64,000 bases of DNA, taken from contig JAILGE010000032.1 of the NCBI GenBank assembly GCA_024697065.1, positions 1 through 64,000 of the forward strand. The letters are read 5' to 3'. The notes under the pieces are model-generated. The model did not search any database. It was not told the DNA's origin and saw only the letters and a list, made by a program, of their open reading frames with translations. Position numbers and translations under genes: made by a program. Source of the stretch: Lachnospiraceae bacterium (GTDB lineage: Bacteria; Bacillota; Clostridia; Lachnospirales; Lachnospiraceae). Positions 31,758-42,316 of this stretch are shown here, in pieces. The stretch's first letter is position 1. Every line of letters begins with the position of its first letter.

Positions 31758-32948
31758 ATGAAAAGCAGTGTTGCACTTTGCTATCTGACTCATAATCATC
31801 CCGATGTGATACAAGAGGTATTTGAAAATGCCCTGGATGAATATAGGTCCCACGGCATTGATGTTTTTATATATGACGACAGTGATGATGAAAAGACAAA
31901 AGAGCTGACGGTTGAATACATGGCGAAAGGGTATGAGAACCTTTACTATGTGGATGCTCACGGACTGGTAAACGGCGATCACAAATATCTGGTTGTGATC
32001 AAGGGCGCCGGGCTTCCTAAAGAATATGATTATATTTGGCCTTGCAAAGACAGAGTCTGGTTTTCCGGAAACTTCCTGGACAAGCTGTGCGAAGGCATGG
32101 ATGAAGGCAACGACGTTGTATTTGGACTTTCGGAGGATTCAAGGTGGGAGACGCTTTCCTGTGTATATAAGGCGTATTATACGGATGCCGGTGAATTCTA
32201 CAGGAAGTATGCTTCATTTTCCACCAATTGGGAATGCCTGATCAGGAAGAGGGAGACCATGCTGGATCCCATCGACTGGGACTTCTACAGAGAAAAATAT
32301 GGCGTAGATGAGAACTGTAATTTCAATCAGACATTAACGCTTTATATTAGGATATCCGAGATGGATTCGTTTAAAGCGAAGATATGCAGATTCGGAGAGA
32401 ATGATAGGATGATCTCTGAAAAAGCTTTTTCCGCATGGAATCAGAAGCTCTTCGAACTCTGGATCGATAAATGGGTTTCGGCAAATTTCAGACTCCCTTC
32501 AATCTATGACAAATATAAAGCTGCGGCTATAAAATCCGAAACAAATCACCCTGAGCTTTTCGGTGCACTTGACAGACTGATGACTTTCCGCATGGAGGGA
32601 CGACTTACACCGGAAATATATGAGAAGTATAAGGATGTATGGCATTTTGTTACAGATATCGATCCGGCTTGTATAGAGATGATCGCAAAGGGCGATGATA
32701 CGGGAGCTGTACTTAATATAATCAACGACTTTGAGAACTCCATTAAGGAACACAAGTTTGGAAGAGCCTGGTGGCTCTTAGCATCCAATATTTGGCTGGA
32801 ACAGCATTATGGGAAGGAAAAGTTTGGGGTCCTTTCGTATTATTTCTGGCTCTACAGGAATCAGACTCTGATCGACGGAGACAGTAAGGTGTTCGATGGC
32901 GTGAACTCTATAGAAGACATATTGAAAAGAGTTATAAGGCAGGGGTGA
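31758..32948 (+). CDS. Putative glycosyltransferase (GT2-like N-terminus)
   Basis: N-terminal ALCYLTHNHPDVIQEVFENALDEYRSHGIDVFIYDDSDDEKT resembles a nucleotide-sugar-binding GT2 start; weak overall. Confidence 0.5.
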   Translation: MKSSVALCYLTHNHPDVIQEVFENALDEYRSHGIDVFIYDDSDDEKTKELTVEYMAKGYENLYYVDAHGLVNGDHKYLVVIKGAGLPKEYDYIWPCKDRVWFSGNFLDKLCEGMDEGNDVVFGLSEDSRWETLSCVYKAYYTDAGEFYRKYASFSTNWECLIRKRETMLDPIDWDFYREKYGVDENCNFNQTLTLYIRISEMDSFKAKICRFGENDRMISEKAFSAWNQKLFELWIDKWVSANFRLPSIYDKYKAAAIKSETNHPELFGALDRLMTFRMEGRLTPEIYEKYKDVWHFVTDIDPACIEMIAKGDDTGAVLNIINDFENSIKEHKFGRAWWLLASNIWLEQHYGKEKFGVLSYYFWLYRNQTLIDGDSKVFDGVNSIEDILKRVIRQG

Positions 32949-33012
32949 AGCTCAGTCTCCATGAGGTTTATACGATACATGTGATCTGAACATCAAAAAA
33001 ACATGCATGACA

Positions 33013-33046
33013 GGCTGTCAAGAAAAAATACTTGACAGCCTTTTTT
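33013..33046 (+). terminator. Rho-independent terminator
   Basis: GGCTGTCAAG-AAAAAATA-CTTGACAGCC-TTTTTT. Confidence 0.9.
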
Positions 33047-33059
33047 CATACTGTATAAT
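33032..33059 (+). promoter_or_regulatory. Sigma-A promoter of ylxM-ffh, -35 inside the terminator 3' arm
   Basis: TTGACA (33032-33037) - 16 nt - TATAAT (33054-33059). Confidence 0.75.
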
Positions 33060-33068
33060 GAGTAAGTC

Positions 33069-33383
33069 ATGGAAAAGTTTGTTGAAAGAGGCTTGTTATA
33101 TGATTTCTACGGCCCGCTGCTCACAAAGCATCAGCAGGAAGTGTATGAAGCGGCCGTTTACGAGGATCTTTCACTTTCGGAGATAGCGGACAGACAGGGA
33201 ATCTCCAGACAGGGAGTTCACGATCTGCTTCACCGTTGCGACAGATCTCTTCAGGAATATGAAGAGAAGCTCGGACTGATCGAAAGATTCGGGCGCAACA
33301 GAAAACGTCTGGAGAAGCTGAAGGAAGATCTTTCCGATCCGGGAGACAGGAAACTGATCGATGATATTCTCGAAGAACTCTGA
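33069..33383 (+). CDS. ylxM: YlxM-family DNA-binding protein
   Basis: DFYGPLLTKHQQEVYEAAVYEDLSLSEIADRQGISRQGVHDLLHR; directly upstream of ffh. Confidence 0.9.
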   Translation: MEKFVERGLLYDFYGPLLTKHQQEVYEAAVYEDLSLSEIADRQGISRQGVHDLLHRCDRSLQEYEEKLGLIERFGRNRKRLEKLKEDLSDPGDRKLIDDILEEL

Positions 33384-33415
33384 TCGTGCATTGCAGGATT
33401 ATTAAGGATACAGAT

Positions 33416-34807
33416 ATGGCATTCGAAAGCCTCAGCGAAAAATTACAGAATATATTCAGGAACCTCAGAGGAAAGGGAAAGCTTTCCGAAGAGGATGTCC
33501 GTGCTTCCATGAAGGAAGTAAGGATGGCGCTTCTTGAAGCGGATGTTAACTTCAAAGTAGTAAAGAATTTCGTTAAGAGCGTTGAAGAAAAGGCTGTCGG
33601 TGAGGAAGTCTTAAACGGACTCAATCCGGCACAGATGGTAGTCAAGATTGTCAATGATGAGATGATATCCCTTATGGGATCGGATACTACAGAGATCGCT
33701 CTTCAGCCGGGCAAGGCCATCACAGTCATCATGATGTGTGGTCTTCAGGGTGCAGGTAAGACTACCACTACGGCAAAGATCGCCGGCAAGCTTAAGCAGA
33801 AAGGCAAGAAGCCTTTGCTTGTAGCCTGTGATATATACAGACCGGCGGCTATAGATCAGCTTAAGATCAACGGTGAGAAGACTGACACAGAGGTTTTCTC
33901 AATGGGTACCGATCATAAGCCTGTAGATATAGCAAAAGCTGCCCTTGCACATGCTGAGAAGAACGGATTCAATGTTGTGATCATCGATACTGCGGGACGT
34001 CTTCACATCGACGAAGCCATGATGGAAGAGCTGCAGGATATCAAGAAAGAGATAGATGTTCACAATACACTTCTTGTTGTAGATGCCATGACCGGTCAGG
34101 ATGCGGTCAATGTTGCCAAGGAATTTGATGAGAAGGTTGGAGTAACGGGTATCATACTTTCCAAGATGGACGGTGATACCAGAGGCGGTGCGGCACTTTC
34201 CGTTAAAGCTGTTACCGGCAAGCCTATTCTGTATGTTGGTATGGGCGAGAAGCTTTCGGATCTCGAACAGTTCTATCCTGACAGAATGGCAGGCAGGATC
34301 CTGGGAATGGGTGATGTACTTACTCTTATCGAGAAAGCCCAGGAAAATATAGATATAGATGAACAGACCGGTAAGGAAATGGCCGGCAGGATGCGCAAAG
34401 GTAAGTTTGACTTCAATGATTATCTGGAGTCGATGAAGCAGATGCGCAACATGGGAGGCTTTGCATCGATCCTCAAGATGCTTCCGGGAATGGGTATCAA
34501 TGCCGGAGATATCGAGGGGATGATAGATGAAAAGCAGATCAGGCAGACTGAAGCGATAGTCCTCTCAATGACACCGGAGGAGAGAGCGAATCCCAAGCTT
34601 CTCAATCCGCGACGCAAGCACAGGATCGCTAAAGGAGCAGGACTTGATATAGCTCAGGTCAATCGCTTTATCAAGCAGTTCGAACAGTCACAGAAGATGA
34701 TGAAGCAGATGCCCGGCATGATGAAAGGCATGGGTAAAGGCGGATTCGGTGGACTGGGAGGTCTCGGAGGTTTCCCGGGACTCGGCAGAAGAGGAAGAAA
34801 ATTTTAA
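33416..34807 (+). CDS. ffh: Signal recognition particle protein Ffh
   Basis: GLQGAGKTTTTAKIAGKL, DIYRPAAIDQL, Met-rich M domain. Confidence 0.97.
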   Translation: MAFESLSEKLQNIFRNLRGKGKLSEEDVRASMKEVRMALLEADVNFKVVKNFVKSVEEKAVGEEVLNGLNPAQMVVKIVNDEMISLMGSDTTEIALQPGKAITVIMMCGLQGAGKTTTTAKIAGKLKQKGKKPLLVACDIYRPAAIDQLKINGEKTDTEVFSMGTDHKPVDIAKAALAHAEKNGFNVVIIDTAGRLHIDEAMMEELQDIKKEIDVHNTLLVVDAMTGQDAVNVAKEFDEKVGVTGIILSKMDGDTRGGAALSVKAVTGKPILYVGMGEKLSDLEQFYPDRMAGRILGMGDVLTLIEKAQENIDIDEQTGKEMAGRMRKGKFDFNDYLESMKQMRNMGGFASILKMLPGMGINAGDIEGMIDEKQIRQTEAIVLSMTPEERANPKLLNPRRKHRIAKGAGLDIAQVNRFIKQFEQSQKMMKQMPGMMKGMGKGGFGGLGGLGGFPGLGRRGRKF

Positions 34808-34888
34808 TATATGAATGTTACCGGAGGGAATCCCGTTCCGATCCGATACAGATAAAACACATTTATAATATTTTTGGAGGAAAAAACA

Positions 34889-35134
34889 ATGGCAGTAAAA
34901 ATGAGATTAACAAGAATGGGTAAGAAGAAGGCTCCCCTTTACAGGATCGTAGTTGCTGATTCACGTAATGCACGTGATGGTAAGGTTATTGATGAGGTCG
35001 GAACATACGATCCCAACCTTGAGCCTTCAGGATTTAAGTTTGACGAGGAGAAGGCTAAGAAGTGGCTTGTTAACGGCGCTCAGCCCACAGAAACTGTAGG
35101 TAAGCTTCTTAAGGCTGCCGGAATCGAAAAATAA
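34889..35134 (+). CDS. rpsP: 30S ribosomal protein S16
   Basis: [31 protein letters not shown]. Confidence 0.97.
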   Translation: MAVKMRLTRMGKKKAPLYRIVVADSRNARDGKVIDEVGTYDPNLEPSGFKFDEEKAKKWLVNGAQPTETVGKLLKAAGIEK

Positions 35135-35155
35135 ATTACTACCCGGAGGTGGCTT

Positions 35156-35386
35156 ATGAAAGAACTGGTTGAAGTTATCGCCAAGGCTCTTGTCGAAAAG
35201 CCGGATGAGGTTGTTGTTACCGAGAAGGTTGACGGAAAGCATATCACCGTTGAGCTTAAAGTGGCGCAGTCCGATATGGGTAAAGTGATCGGCCGTCAGG
35301 GCAGGATCGCAAAAGCAATCCGCGCAGTCGTCAAGGCAGCGTCCACAAAGGATGACGTCTATGCAGACGTTGACATTGTGGAATAA
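35156..35386 (+). CDS. khpA: KH-domain RNA-binding protein KhpA
   Basis: GKVIGRQGRIAKAIRAVVKAA KH motif; between rpsP and rimM. Confidence 0.92.
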   Translation: MKELVEVIAKALVEKPDEVVVTEKVDGKHITVELKVAQSDMGKVIGRQGRIAKAIRAVVKAASTKDDVYADVDIVE

Positions 35387-35411
35387 TAGTTAGGATGTAA
35401 TAACAGTTTTT

Positions 35412-35450
35412 AAAACATCGTGTCTGTGATGATCATAGGCACGATGTTTT
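35412..35450 (+). promoter_or_regulatory. Strong intergenic hairpin between khpA and rimM
   Basis: AAAACATCGTG ... CACGATGTTTT, about 11-bp perfect stem without a following T-run. Confidence 0.6.
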
Positions 35451-35467
35451 GGATTAAAGGAATAATT

Positions 35468-35980
35468 ATGGAACAGCAGTTTTTTTGTATCGGATTTATC
35501 ACAGAGCCTCACGGAATTGCCGGTGAGGTGAAGGTCTATCCCACTACGGACGATGTTGACCGTTTTGGCAAGATCAAGGAAATGACTGCGCACAGAGGGA
35601 AGGAAGAGATAGTCCTTCATCCCGAAAGATGCAGAAGGCAAAATGACAGACTGATCGTTAAGTTTAAAGAGATCCATGACCGAAACGAGTCTGAGCTTTT
35701 CAGGAAAACTGAGCTCTTTATCAAAAGAGAAGATGCCGTAGAACTTGATGAAAATGAATACTATGCCGGTGATATAATCGGTATGGACGTATATGCAAAG
35801 GACGGTTTGAAGATCGGTAAGCTGACGGAGATCTACAGAACCGGCGCAAATGATGTTTATCAGATCAAGAGAGACGATAACGGGAAGGAGATATTGCTCC
35901 CCGCTATTGAGGAATGCATACTTGAAGTAGATACCGCTTCCGGAAGGATGACGGTGCATATTATGGATGGACTGGAATGA
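35468..35980 (+). CDS. rimM: Ribosome maturation factor RimM
   Basis: [25 protein letters not shown]; gene order. Confidence 0.95.
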   Translation: MEQQFFCIGFITEPHGIAGEVKVYPTTDDVDRFGKIKEMTAHRGKEEIVLHPERCRRQNDRLIVKFKEIHDRNESELFRKTELFIKREDAVELDENEYYAGDIIGMDVYAKDGLKIGKLTEIYRTGANDVYQIKRDDNGKEILLPAIEECILEVDTASGRMTVHIMDGLE

Positions 35981-36678
35981 AATTTACTGTACTTACTTTA
36001 TTCCCTGACCTTATTGAAGGTGCAATGAATACAAGCATCTGCGGACGTGCTATAGCAAAGGGCGTTCTGCAGCTTGAGACTTGTGATATAAGGGATTATA
36101 CGGAAAACAGGAACAGAAGGGTGGATGATTATCCTTATGGAGGCGGAGCGGGGATGCTCATGCAGGCTCAGCCTGTTTATGATGCTTATGTTGCCATGGC
36201 TGGTAAGAAGCTTGAGGAAGGTAAAAAGCCGCGTACAGTCTTCCTGACTCCTGCCGGAAAGGTCTTTGATCAGGCAAAGGCAGAAGAACTTGCAAAGGAA
36301 GATGAAGTCATATTTCTCTGCGGACACTATGAGGGAATAGATGAGAGAGTGATAGAGGAGATAGTCACCGACGAAATATCAATAGGCGATTATGTTTTGA
36401 CCGGAGGAGAACTTGCAAGTCTTGTGGTGATGGATGCAGTAGCAAGAATGGTACCGGGGGTGCTTGGAAACGAGACCTCTGCAGGTACAGAATCCTTTAC
36501 GGACGGACTGCTTGAATATCCTCAATATACACGCCCTGAAGAATGGCGAGGGAAAAAGGTGCCGGAGGTATTACTCTCAGGACATCATGCAAATATAGAG
36601 AGGTGGCGTAGAGAACAGTCAATTCAAAGGACCAGAGAGAGAAGACCGGATCTTTTGGAGAAGAAGAGTGAGCAGTGA
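35977..36678 (+). CDS. trmD: tRNA (guanine-N1)-methyltransferase TrmD
   Basis: [51 protein letters not shown]. Confidence 0.97.
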   Translation: MKFTVLTLFPDLIEGAMNTSICGRAIAKGVLQLETCDIRDYTENRNRRVDDYPYGGGAGMLMQAQPVYDAYVAMAGKKLEEGKKPRTVFLTPAGKVFDQAKAEELAKEDEVIFLCGHYEGIDERVIEEIVTDEISIGDYVLTGGELASLVVMDAVARMVPGVLGNETSAGTESFTDGLLEYPQYTRPEEWRGKKVPEVLLSGHHANIERWRREQSIQRTRERRPDLLEKKSEQ

Positions 36679-36716
36679 TCTGATGCTTCACGTATATGAG
36701 AGGGCTGGAGAAGCTT

Positions 36717-37514
36717 ATGAAGATTGAGACTGACAAGTTATGCAAGCAGTTCACAAGACATGTTAATGATGTAAATGACCGGAATGGCCGGAAGAATTCA
36801 CACAAGGAAGATTTCTTTGCGGTGGATCATGTCTCAATGCATGCGGATTCCGGTGAGATACTGGGAGTCCTTGGCCCTAACGGTGCGGGCAAGACCACAC
36901 TCCTCAGGATGCTGGGTACTCTTATGCATCCTTCTGAAGGATCTGTGTATATAAGGGATGATGAAGGAAATACCGTAACGGATCCCGTAGTTCTCAAAAA
37001 GAATATAGGCTATCTCTCCGGTAATACTAAGCTTTACAATCGATTCTCCATCAGGGAGATGCTATCAATGCTTGCCGAGATCTACGGTATGGATAAAGAT
37101 GCGACAGACAAACGTATCGAAGAGATCATCGATATCCTTTCCATGAAGGATTTTGCAGACAACAGGATAGGAGCGCTTTCAACCGGACAGACCCAGAGGG
37201 CAAATATAGCAAGATGTCTGATACATTCCCCTAAAGTATATATTTTTGATGAGCCGACGTTAGGCTTAGATCTTCTCAGCAGTGAAGCTATAGTTAATTT
37301 CATGAAGTCGGAGAGAGAGCACGGACGAACCGTATTATATTCCACGCATTACATGGAAGAGGCCCAATATCTGTGTGACAGGATCAATATGCTATATAAA
37401 GGACGTATCATTGCAGACGGTACGCCGGAAGAACTTATGAAGCAGACAGGAACATCCAACTTAAGGGAAACTTTCCGTGCATTGATAAACAGAACGGAGG
37501 GTGGCAATGAATAA
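36717..37514 (+). CDS. ABC transporter ATP-binding protein (NatA-like)
   Basis: Walker A GPNGAGKTTLLRML, signature LSTGQTQRANIARCL, YIFDEPTLGLD. Confidence 0.9.
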   Translation: MKIETDKLCKQFTRHVNDVNDRNGRKNSHKEDFFAVDHVSMHADSGEILGVLGPNGAGKTTLLRMLGTLMHPSEGSVYIRDDEGNTVTDPVVLKKNIGYLSGNTKLYNRFSIREMLSMLAEIYGMDKDATDKRIEEIIDILSMKDFADNRIGALSTGQTQRANIARCLIHSPKVYIFDEPTLGLDLLSSEAIVNFMKSEREHGRTVLYSTHYMEEAQYLCDRINMLYKGRIIADGTPEELMKQTGTSNLRETFRALINRTEGGNE

Positions 37515-39546
37515 GAAGATCGTCTCAGCTTTATACAAAAAAGAGATAACAGATATATTAAGAGATAAGAAGACTATCCTTATGATGATAGTGGTGCCGC
37601 TTATACTTTATCCGCTTCTTTTTCTCGGATCTTTCGTACTTTTTTCATCCATTGTATCCGCCAGCACCAGCAAATCATATACCATTGCTCTGAATAGTGT
37701 AAATGACACCGAGGGGATGAAGCAGTACTTTAAGGATAACGAAAAGGAATTCAAATATACATTTATATTCAAGGACCCGGAAGAGGGTATGAAAGATTCT
37801 GATATGCTTGATGCGGGAAGCATCGATGCATATGTCGTTGAAAGTGTATCCGATAATCATCCGTACTTTGAGATAGCATACAGAGCATCGGAGAATGATT
37901 CACAGACTGCAGCAGGCATGGTGGAAAAGATGCTTGGACGCTACCGTGACGAACTCAGATCGGAAGCTTTTGCAGATCAGGGCCTGGATGAAAAAATGAT
38001 AATGAATCCCATAGGTTTCTGTTTAAAGGATTATTCGTCAAATGAAGAGAACGTGGGATTCCTTATGGGATACATTCTGCCATTTCTTTTGATCGTAAGT
38101 ATCCTTATGGGAGCTTTGTATCCTGCTATTGATACAACTGCGGGTGAGAAGGAGAGAGGTACTCTTGAAACACTTCTTACGCTTCCGGTGAACAATATGG
38201 AACTTATCACCGCGAAATTCTTTGCGGTATCAACGATCGCGGTAGCGGCTGCCATACTGAATCTGTTATCCATGGGACTGATGACTGCATTCGTTGCGGA
38301 CTCCATGAACATGGTCTCATCTGAGATGAAGATAGACCTGGCAAGCTTTTTACCGGCTATTGCCATCACTTTTGTATGTATAATAGTATTTGCACTTTTT
38401 GCATCTGCAGTCAGCCTCTGCTCCTGCATCATGGCTAAGAGCTTTAAGGAAGCGCAGAATCTCACGACGCCTATAATGCTTATATTCCTTATTGGCGGTA
38501 TGGCAGGCATGATACCGTCACTTGAGCTCACGGAGAAGACTGCACTCATACCGGTGGTAAACATTGCTTTGCTTATCGCATCTATTTTCAAATTCCACTT
38601 TGATCTGTCCATCATAGCGATAGTGTTATTCTCAAATGTGGCATACAGTGCACTGGCTGTTGTGATAATGACGAGGATGTTCAGTTCGGAAGATATCCTT
38701 TTCGCGGATTCTGCAGCATCATTCAGGATCATTGAGAAGAGGTCGGATATAAAGAAGGGACAGATCCCGGGAATGGGGGATCTGGTGCTTTTATTCGCGA
38801 TACTGCTGTTGGGACTTCTTTTCCTGGGAAGTATATTCGCTTCCAAGTTCGGACTGTGGGGTATTATAATGGAGCAGCTGATGTTCCTGGTGATCACAGT
38901 ATTTTATGCATGGTACATCAAGGTAGATTTCAGGAAGCTTTTCCACATCAGGGGATTTGGTATAAAGGCTCTTATAGGTTCCATATTCTCATGGGCCGGA
39001 ATTTATGTGATATTGATGCTGTTATCTTCTCTGCTTGTGGTATTTTTCCCTGAAACAGCGGATAACAGTGCTATTGTAGAGTTGTGGGGGGATAATCCGC
39101 TGTGGCTCATCATTTTATCATCTGCACTTGCACCGGCCATCTGCGAGGAAGTTATGTTTAGAGGGTTCATGCTGGGAACGCTTGAAAACAGATACAGCGC
39201 TGCCAAAGCTGTTATTATCACGGGAATACTTTTTGGTGCTTATCACATGAGCTTAAACGGTCTTATCCTCATAGGAATCCTTGGTATTGTTCAGTCTTAT
39301 ATCGCCAACAGACAGCAGTGCATCTTCCTTACGATGATCACACACTTTATCAATAATCTGCTGGCTGTACTCAGTGCCAGATATGAGGAGGCTTTCACAA
39401 AAGCGCTGCCATTCCTGTCAGGAGAGGATCTGCCTGCATCCACGGTAGCTGTCATGGCTTTATCAGGTGTTGCGATGCTTTCGTTGGGCGTAGGGCTCAT
39501 AAATAATAATAAAAACAGGAGGCAATCTTCCCGGGAATCCGGATGA
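37507..39546 (+). CDS. ABC-2 permease (NatB-like) fused to C-terminal CPBP/CAAX intramembrane protease domain
   Basis: N-terminal NatB-type ALYKKEITDILRDKKTILMMIVVPLILYPL; C-terminal ICEEVMFRGFMLGTL and GILFGAYHMSL CPBP motifs. Confidence 0.88.
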   Translation: MNKKIVSALYKKEITDILRDKKTILMMIVVPLILYPLLFLGSFVLFSSIVSASTSKSYTIALNSVNDTEGMKQYFKDNEKEFKYTFIFKDPEEGMKDSDMLDAGSIDAYVVESVSDNHPYFEIAYRASENDSQTAAGMVEKMLGRYRDELRSEAFADQGLDEKMIMNPIGFCLKDYSSNEENVGFLMGYILPFLLIVSILMGALYPAIDTTAGEKERGTLETLLTLPVNNMELITAKFFAVSTIAVAAAILNLLSMGLMTAFVADSMNMVSSEMKIDLASFLPAIAITFVCIIVFALFASAVSLCSCIMAKSFKEAQNLTTPIMLIFLIGGMAGMIPSLELTEKTALIPVVNIALLIASIFKFHFDLSIIAIVLFSNVAYSALAVVIMTRMFSSEDILFADSAASFRIIEKRSDIKKGQIPGMGDLVLLFAILLLGLLFLGSIFASKFGLWGIIMEQLMFLVITVFYAWYIKVDFRKLFHIRGFGIKALIGSIFSWAGIYVILMLLSSLLVVFFPETADNSAIVELWGDNPLWLIILSSALAPAICEEVMFRGFMLGTLENRYSAAKAVIITGILFGAYHMSLNGLILIGILGIVQSYIANRQQCIFLTMITHFINNLLAVLSARYEEAFTKALPFLSGEDLPASTVAVMALSGVAMLSLGVGLINNNKNRRQSSRESG

Positions 39547-39643
39547 TATAGTAAGGGGTACAGTAATTTTGTGCTTGCATTGACCGATTCTTAGTGGTAG
39601 AATTTCTTATGTTTGGATTTAAAAGTTTGGAGGTTTTCTTAGA

Positions 39644-39877
39644 ATGTTAAGGACAATACTTGCTATTCTTTTTATCATAGACAGTCTTGGTATCTGCATA
39701 ACAGTTCTTATGCAGAAGGGGCGTGATTCAGGACTCGGAGCTATCGCCGGTTCATCTGACACATATTGGGACAAGAACAAGGCACATTCCCTGGAAGGTC
39801 GTCTGGTTCTTATTACAAGGATCATGATCGTGGTATTCTTTATCCTTGCACTGCTTCTCAATATGAAGCTGTTCTGA
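39644..39877 (+). CDS. secG: Preprotein translocase subunit SecG
   Basis: VLMQKGRDSGLGAIAGSSDTYWDKNKAHSLEGRLVLITRI. Confidence 0.92.
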   Translation: MLRTILAILFIIDSLGICITVLMQKGRDSGLGAIAGSSDTYWDKNKAHSLEGRLVLITRIMIVVFFILALLLNMKLF

Positions 39878-39900
39878 ATCTGTTACATTCGGTAATGTGT

Positions 39901-39925
39901 GCCCCGCTGATGCGGGGCATTTTTG
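39901..39925 (+). terminator. Rho-independent terminator between secG and rnr
   Basis: GCCCCGC-TGAT-GCGGGGC-ATTTTTG. Confidence 0.75.
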
Positions 39926-39969
39926 TTAAGAAGGGGAGGACGCAGATCTGCGTCGAAGAAGAGGTTGAG

Positions 39970-42312
39970 ATGAGTGAGAAGAAAAAGCCTGTTTATACAG
40001 GCAGACTGATAACCAACAGAAAAGGGTTTGGATTCGTTGAAGTCGAGGAACTTGATGATGATATCTTCATTCCGCACAGTGGCATGCATGGTGCGTTCCA
40101 TCATGATACCGTTGAGGTAAAAGTGAAGGAGTCTTTTGGCGGCAGACATCGCATGGAAGGCAATGTGTTAAAGATCCTGGAGAGGGGTTACACGAAGATC
40201 ATCGGAACATACATGAAGAGTAAAGGCGCGGGATATGTGGTGCCGGATGATTCCAAGATTGCTGATGATATTCAGGTCTTTGATCATGATGCGGGTAAAG
40301 CAAAGGATGGCGACAAGGTAGTTGTAAAGATCACTTTCTACGGTGGAGATCATAAAAGACCGGCGGGCAGGATAGTAGAAGTCCTGGGAGCTATGGACGA
40401 CCCCGGTGTAGATATCCTGTCGATCATCAGAGCGCATGATATTCCGGAGTCTTTTCCTGATGATGTGAAGAAGCAGATACGGAATATCCGGTTAAAAGTA
40501 CCCAAGAAGGACAGGACCGGAAGAAAGGATCTGAGAGATCTGATGATGGTCACCATTGACGGTGAAGACTCCAAGGACCTGGACGATGCGGTTTCACTTG
40601 AGATGGATGGAGAGGATTACATTCTGGGCGTACATATCGCAGATGTAAGCAACTACGTTAAAGAGGGAACGGCGCTTGACAAGGAGGCAATATCCAGAGG
40701 CACCAGCGTATATCTGATAGATCGTGTTATCCCGATGCTTCCGGAGAAACTCTCCAACGGTATATGTTCACTGAATGAAGGTGAAGACAGGCTTGCCATG
40801 AGCTGCATCATGCGAATCGATCCCAAAGGTGTCATTAGGGATTATGAGATCGCAGAAACCCTCATATGCGTTAACAGACGTATGACATATACTGCGGTGA
40901 AAAAGATACTTGCAGATCATGATAAGAAGACAATAAAGGAATATAAGGAGCTGGTGCCCATGTTTGAACGCATGGAGAGATTAGCCGGTATCCTTAAAGC
41001 TATGCGTGTGAAGAGAGGCGCTATAGATTTTGATCTTCCTGAAAGCAAGATAATACTTGATAAAAAGGGACGCCCCATCGATATAGTACCATATGAACAT
41101 AATGTAGCCACAGGTATGATAGAGCAGTTCATGCTCTCTGCAAATGAGACAGTAGCTGCACATATGTATAACAAGGGCCTGCCTTTCCTTTACAGGATCC
41201 ATGAGACCCCTGATGCCGACAGAATGGGTGATCTCATAGAGCTGATGCAGGGACTGGGTTATCATGTGGATGGAGATCCATCGGATATCAAGCCTGCATG
41301 GCTGCAGAACATGCTGGCACAGATAGCGGGAAGGCCTGAAGAGATCCTCATCAGATCTCTGTCACTCCGCAGCATGAAGAGAGCAAGATATTCAACGGAA
41401 TGTCTTGGGCATTTTGGCCTGGCGGTACTGGAGTATACACATTTTACTTCGCCTATCAGACGTTATCCCGATCTGCAGATCCACAGGATACTTAAGGATG
41501 AGATAAACGGCAGGCTTGATAAAAAACAGGTTGCTCATTATGCAGCTATCCTTGACGGTATTGCAAAGCGTTCGTCGGAGAGGGAATGTGCGGCTACCGA
41601 TGCAGAGCGTGAAGCTGATAAAGTCAAGATGGCTGAATATATGGAGTCACATATCGGTGAAGAGTATGACGGAGTGATAAGCGGTGTTACCGGTTGGGGA
41701 ATGTATGTACAGCTTAAGAATACCGTGGAAGGCATGGTCCCTGTTGCAAAAATGGCGGGGGATGATTACGATTACAGTGAACATGAATATGCCATAGTCG
41801 GAAGATATACGGGACGTAAGTTTACTCTCGGACAGGCTGTTAGTATAAAGGTTGTTTCCGTTGATCTTACTCTCAAGACCATAGAGTTTGAACTCGCCGG
41901 TGCGGATGCTTTATATGACGATGATCTCGAAAAGCGCAAGCCTAAGTTCGGACATAAAAAGTCAGGTAAGAAGTTTGATAAGAAGTCCGGAAAAAAGTCC
42001 GAAAGTAAATCCGAAAGTAAATCAGAAAAAAAATCCGAAAAAAAATCTGAAAAAAAGAAAGGCAATAAGTCTGACAGGAAGTTCGACAAAAAGTCCGATC
42101 ATAAGTCTGATAAGACGTCTGACAAAAAGCGGGATAAGAAGGATAAATCCGACAGAAAAGCTGACTCAAAAAAAGGTAAGAGATCCGGGAAAGTATCAGA
42201 TAAAAAGTCGGGCAAAAAAGCTACAGAAAAATCAAAAAAGAAGTCGGGTAAAAAGTCGGGCAAAAATAAGAACATCGGCGAAAAGAAAAGCCGGTACGGG
42301 GTAATAGACTGA
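39970..42312 (+). CDS. rnr: Ribonuclease R with long Lys/Ser-rich tail
   Basis: RNB-domain motifs [36 protein letters not shown]1 domain; [18 protein letters not shown] tail. Confidence 0.95.
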   Translation: MSEKKKPVYTGRLITNRKGFGFVEVEELDDDIFIPHSGMHGAFHHDTVEVKVKESFGGRHRMEGNVLKILERGYTKIIGTYMKSKGAGYVVPDDSKIADDIQVFDHDAGKAKDGDKVVVKITFYGGDHKRPAGRIVEVLGAMDDPGVDILSIIRAHDIPESFPDDVKKQIRNIRLKVPKKDRTGRKDLRDLMMVTIDGEDSKDLDDAVSLEMDGEDYILGVHIADVSNYVKEGTALDKEAISRGTSVYLIDRVIPMLPEKLSNGICSLNEGEDRLAMSCIMRIDPKGVIRDYEIAETLICVNRRMTYTAVKKILADHDKKTIKEYKELVPMFERMERLAGILKAMRVKRGAIDFDLPESKIILDKKGRPIDIVPYEHNVATGMIEQFMLSANETVAAHMYNKGLPFLYRIHETPDADRMGDLIELMQGLGYHVDGDPSDIKPAWLQNMLAQIAGRPEEILIRSLSLRSMKRARYSTECLGHFGLAVLEYTHFTSPIRRYPDLQIHRILKDEINGRLDKKQVAHYAAILDGIAKRSSERECAATDAEREADKVKMAEYMESHIGEEYDGVISGVTGWGMYVQLKNTVEGMVPVAKMAGDDYDYSEHEYAIVGRYTGRKFTLGQAVSIKVVSVDLTLKTIEFELAGADALYDDDLEKRKPKFGHKKSGKKFDKKSGKKSESKSESKSEKKSEKKSEKKKGNKSDRKFDKKSDHKSDKTSDKKRDKKDKSDRKADSKKGKRSGKVSDKKSGKKATEKSKKKSGKKSGKNKNIGEKKSRYGVID

Positions 42313-42316
42313 TATC

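Noticed and set aside
39766-39969. Upstream extension of the rnr ORF to 39766
   Set aside because: It overlaps secG and the terminator at 39901; ATG 39970 begins the RNase R-like sequence [23 protein letters not shown].
41888-42304. Alternative-frame 138-aa + ORF and - strand ORFs over the rnr tail
   Set aside because: By-products of the low-complexity AAA/TCN/GAN codon pattern of the Lys/Ser tail.
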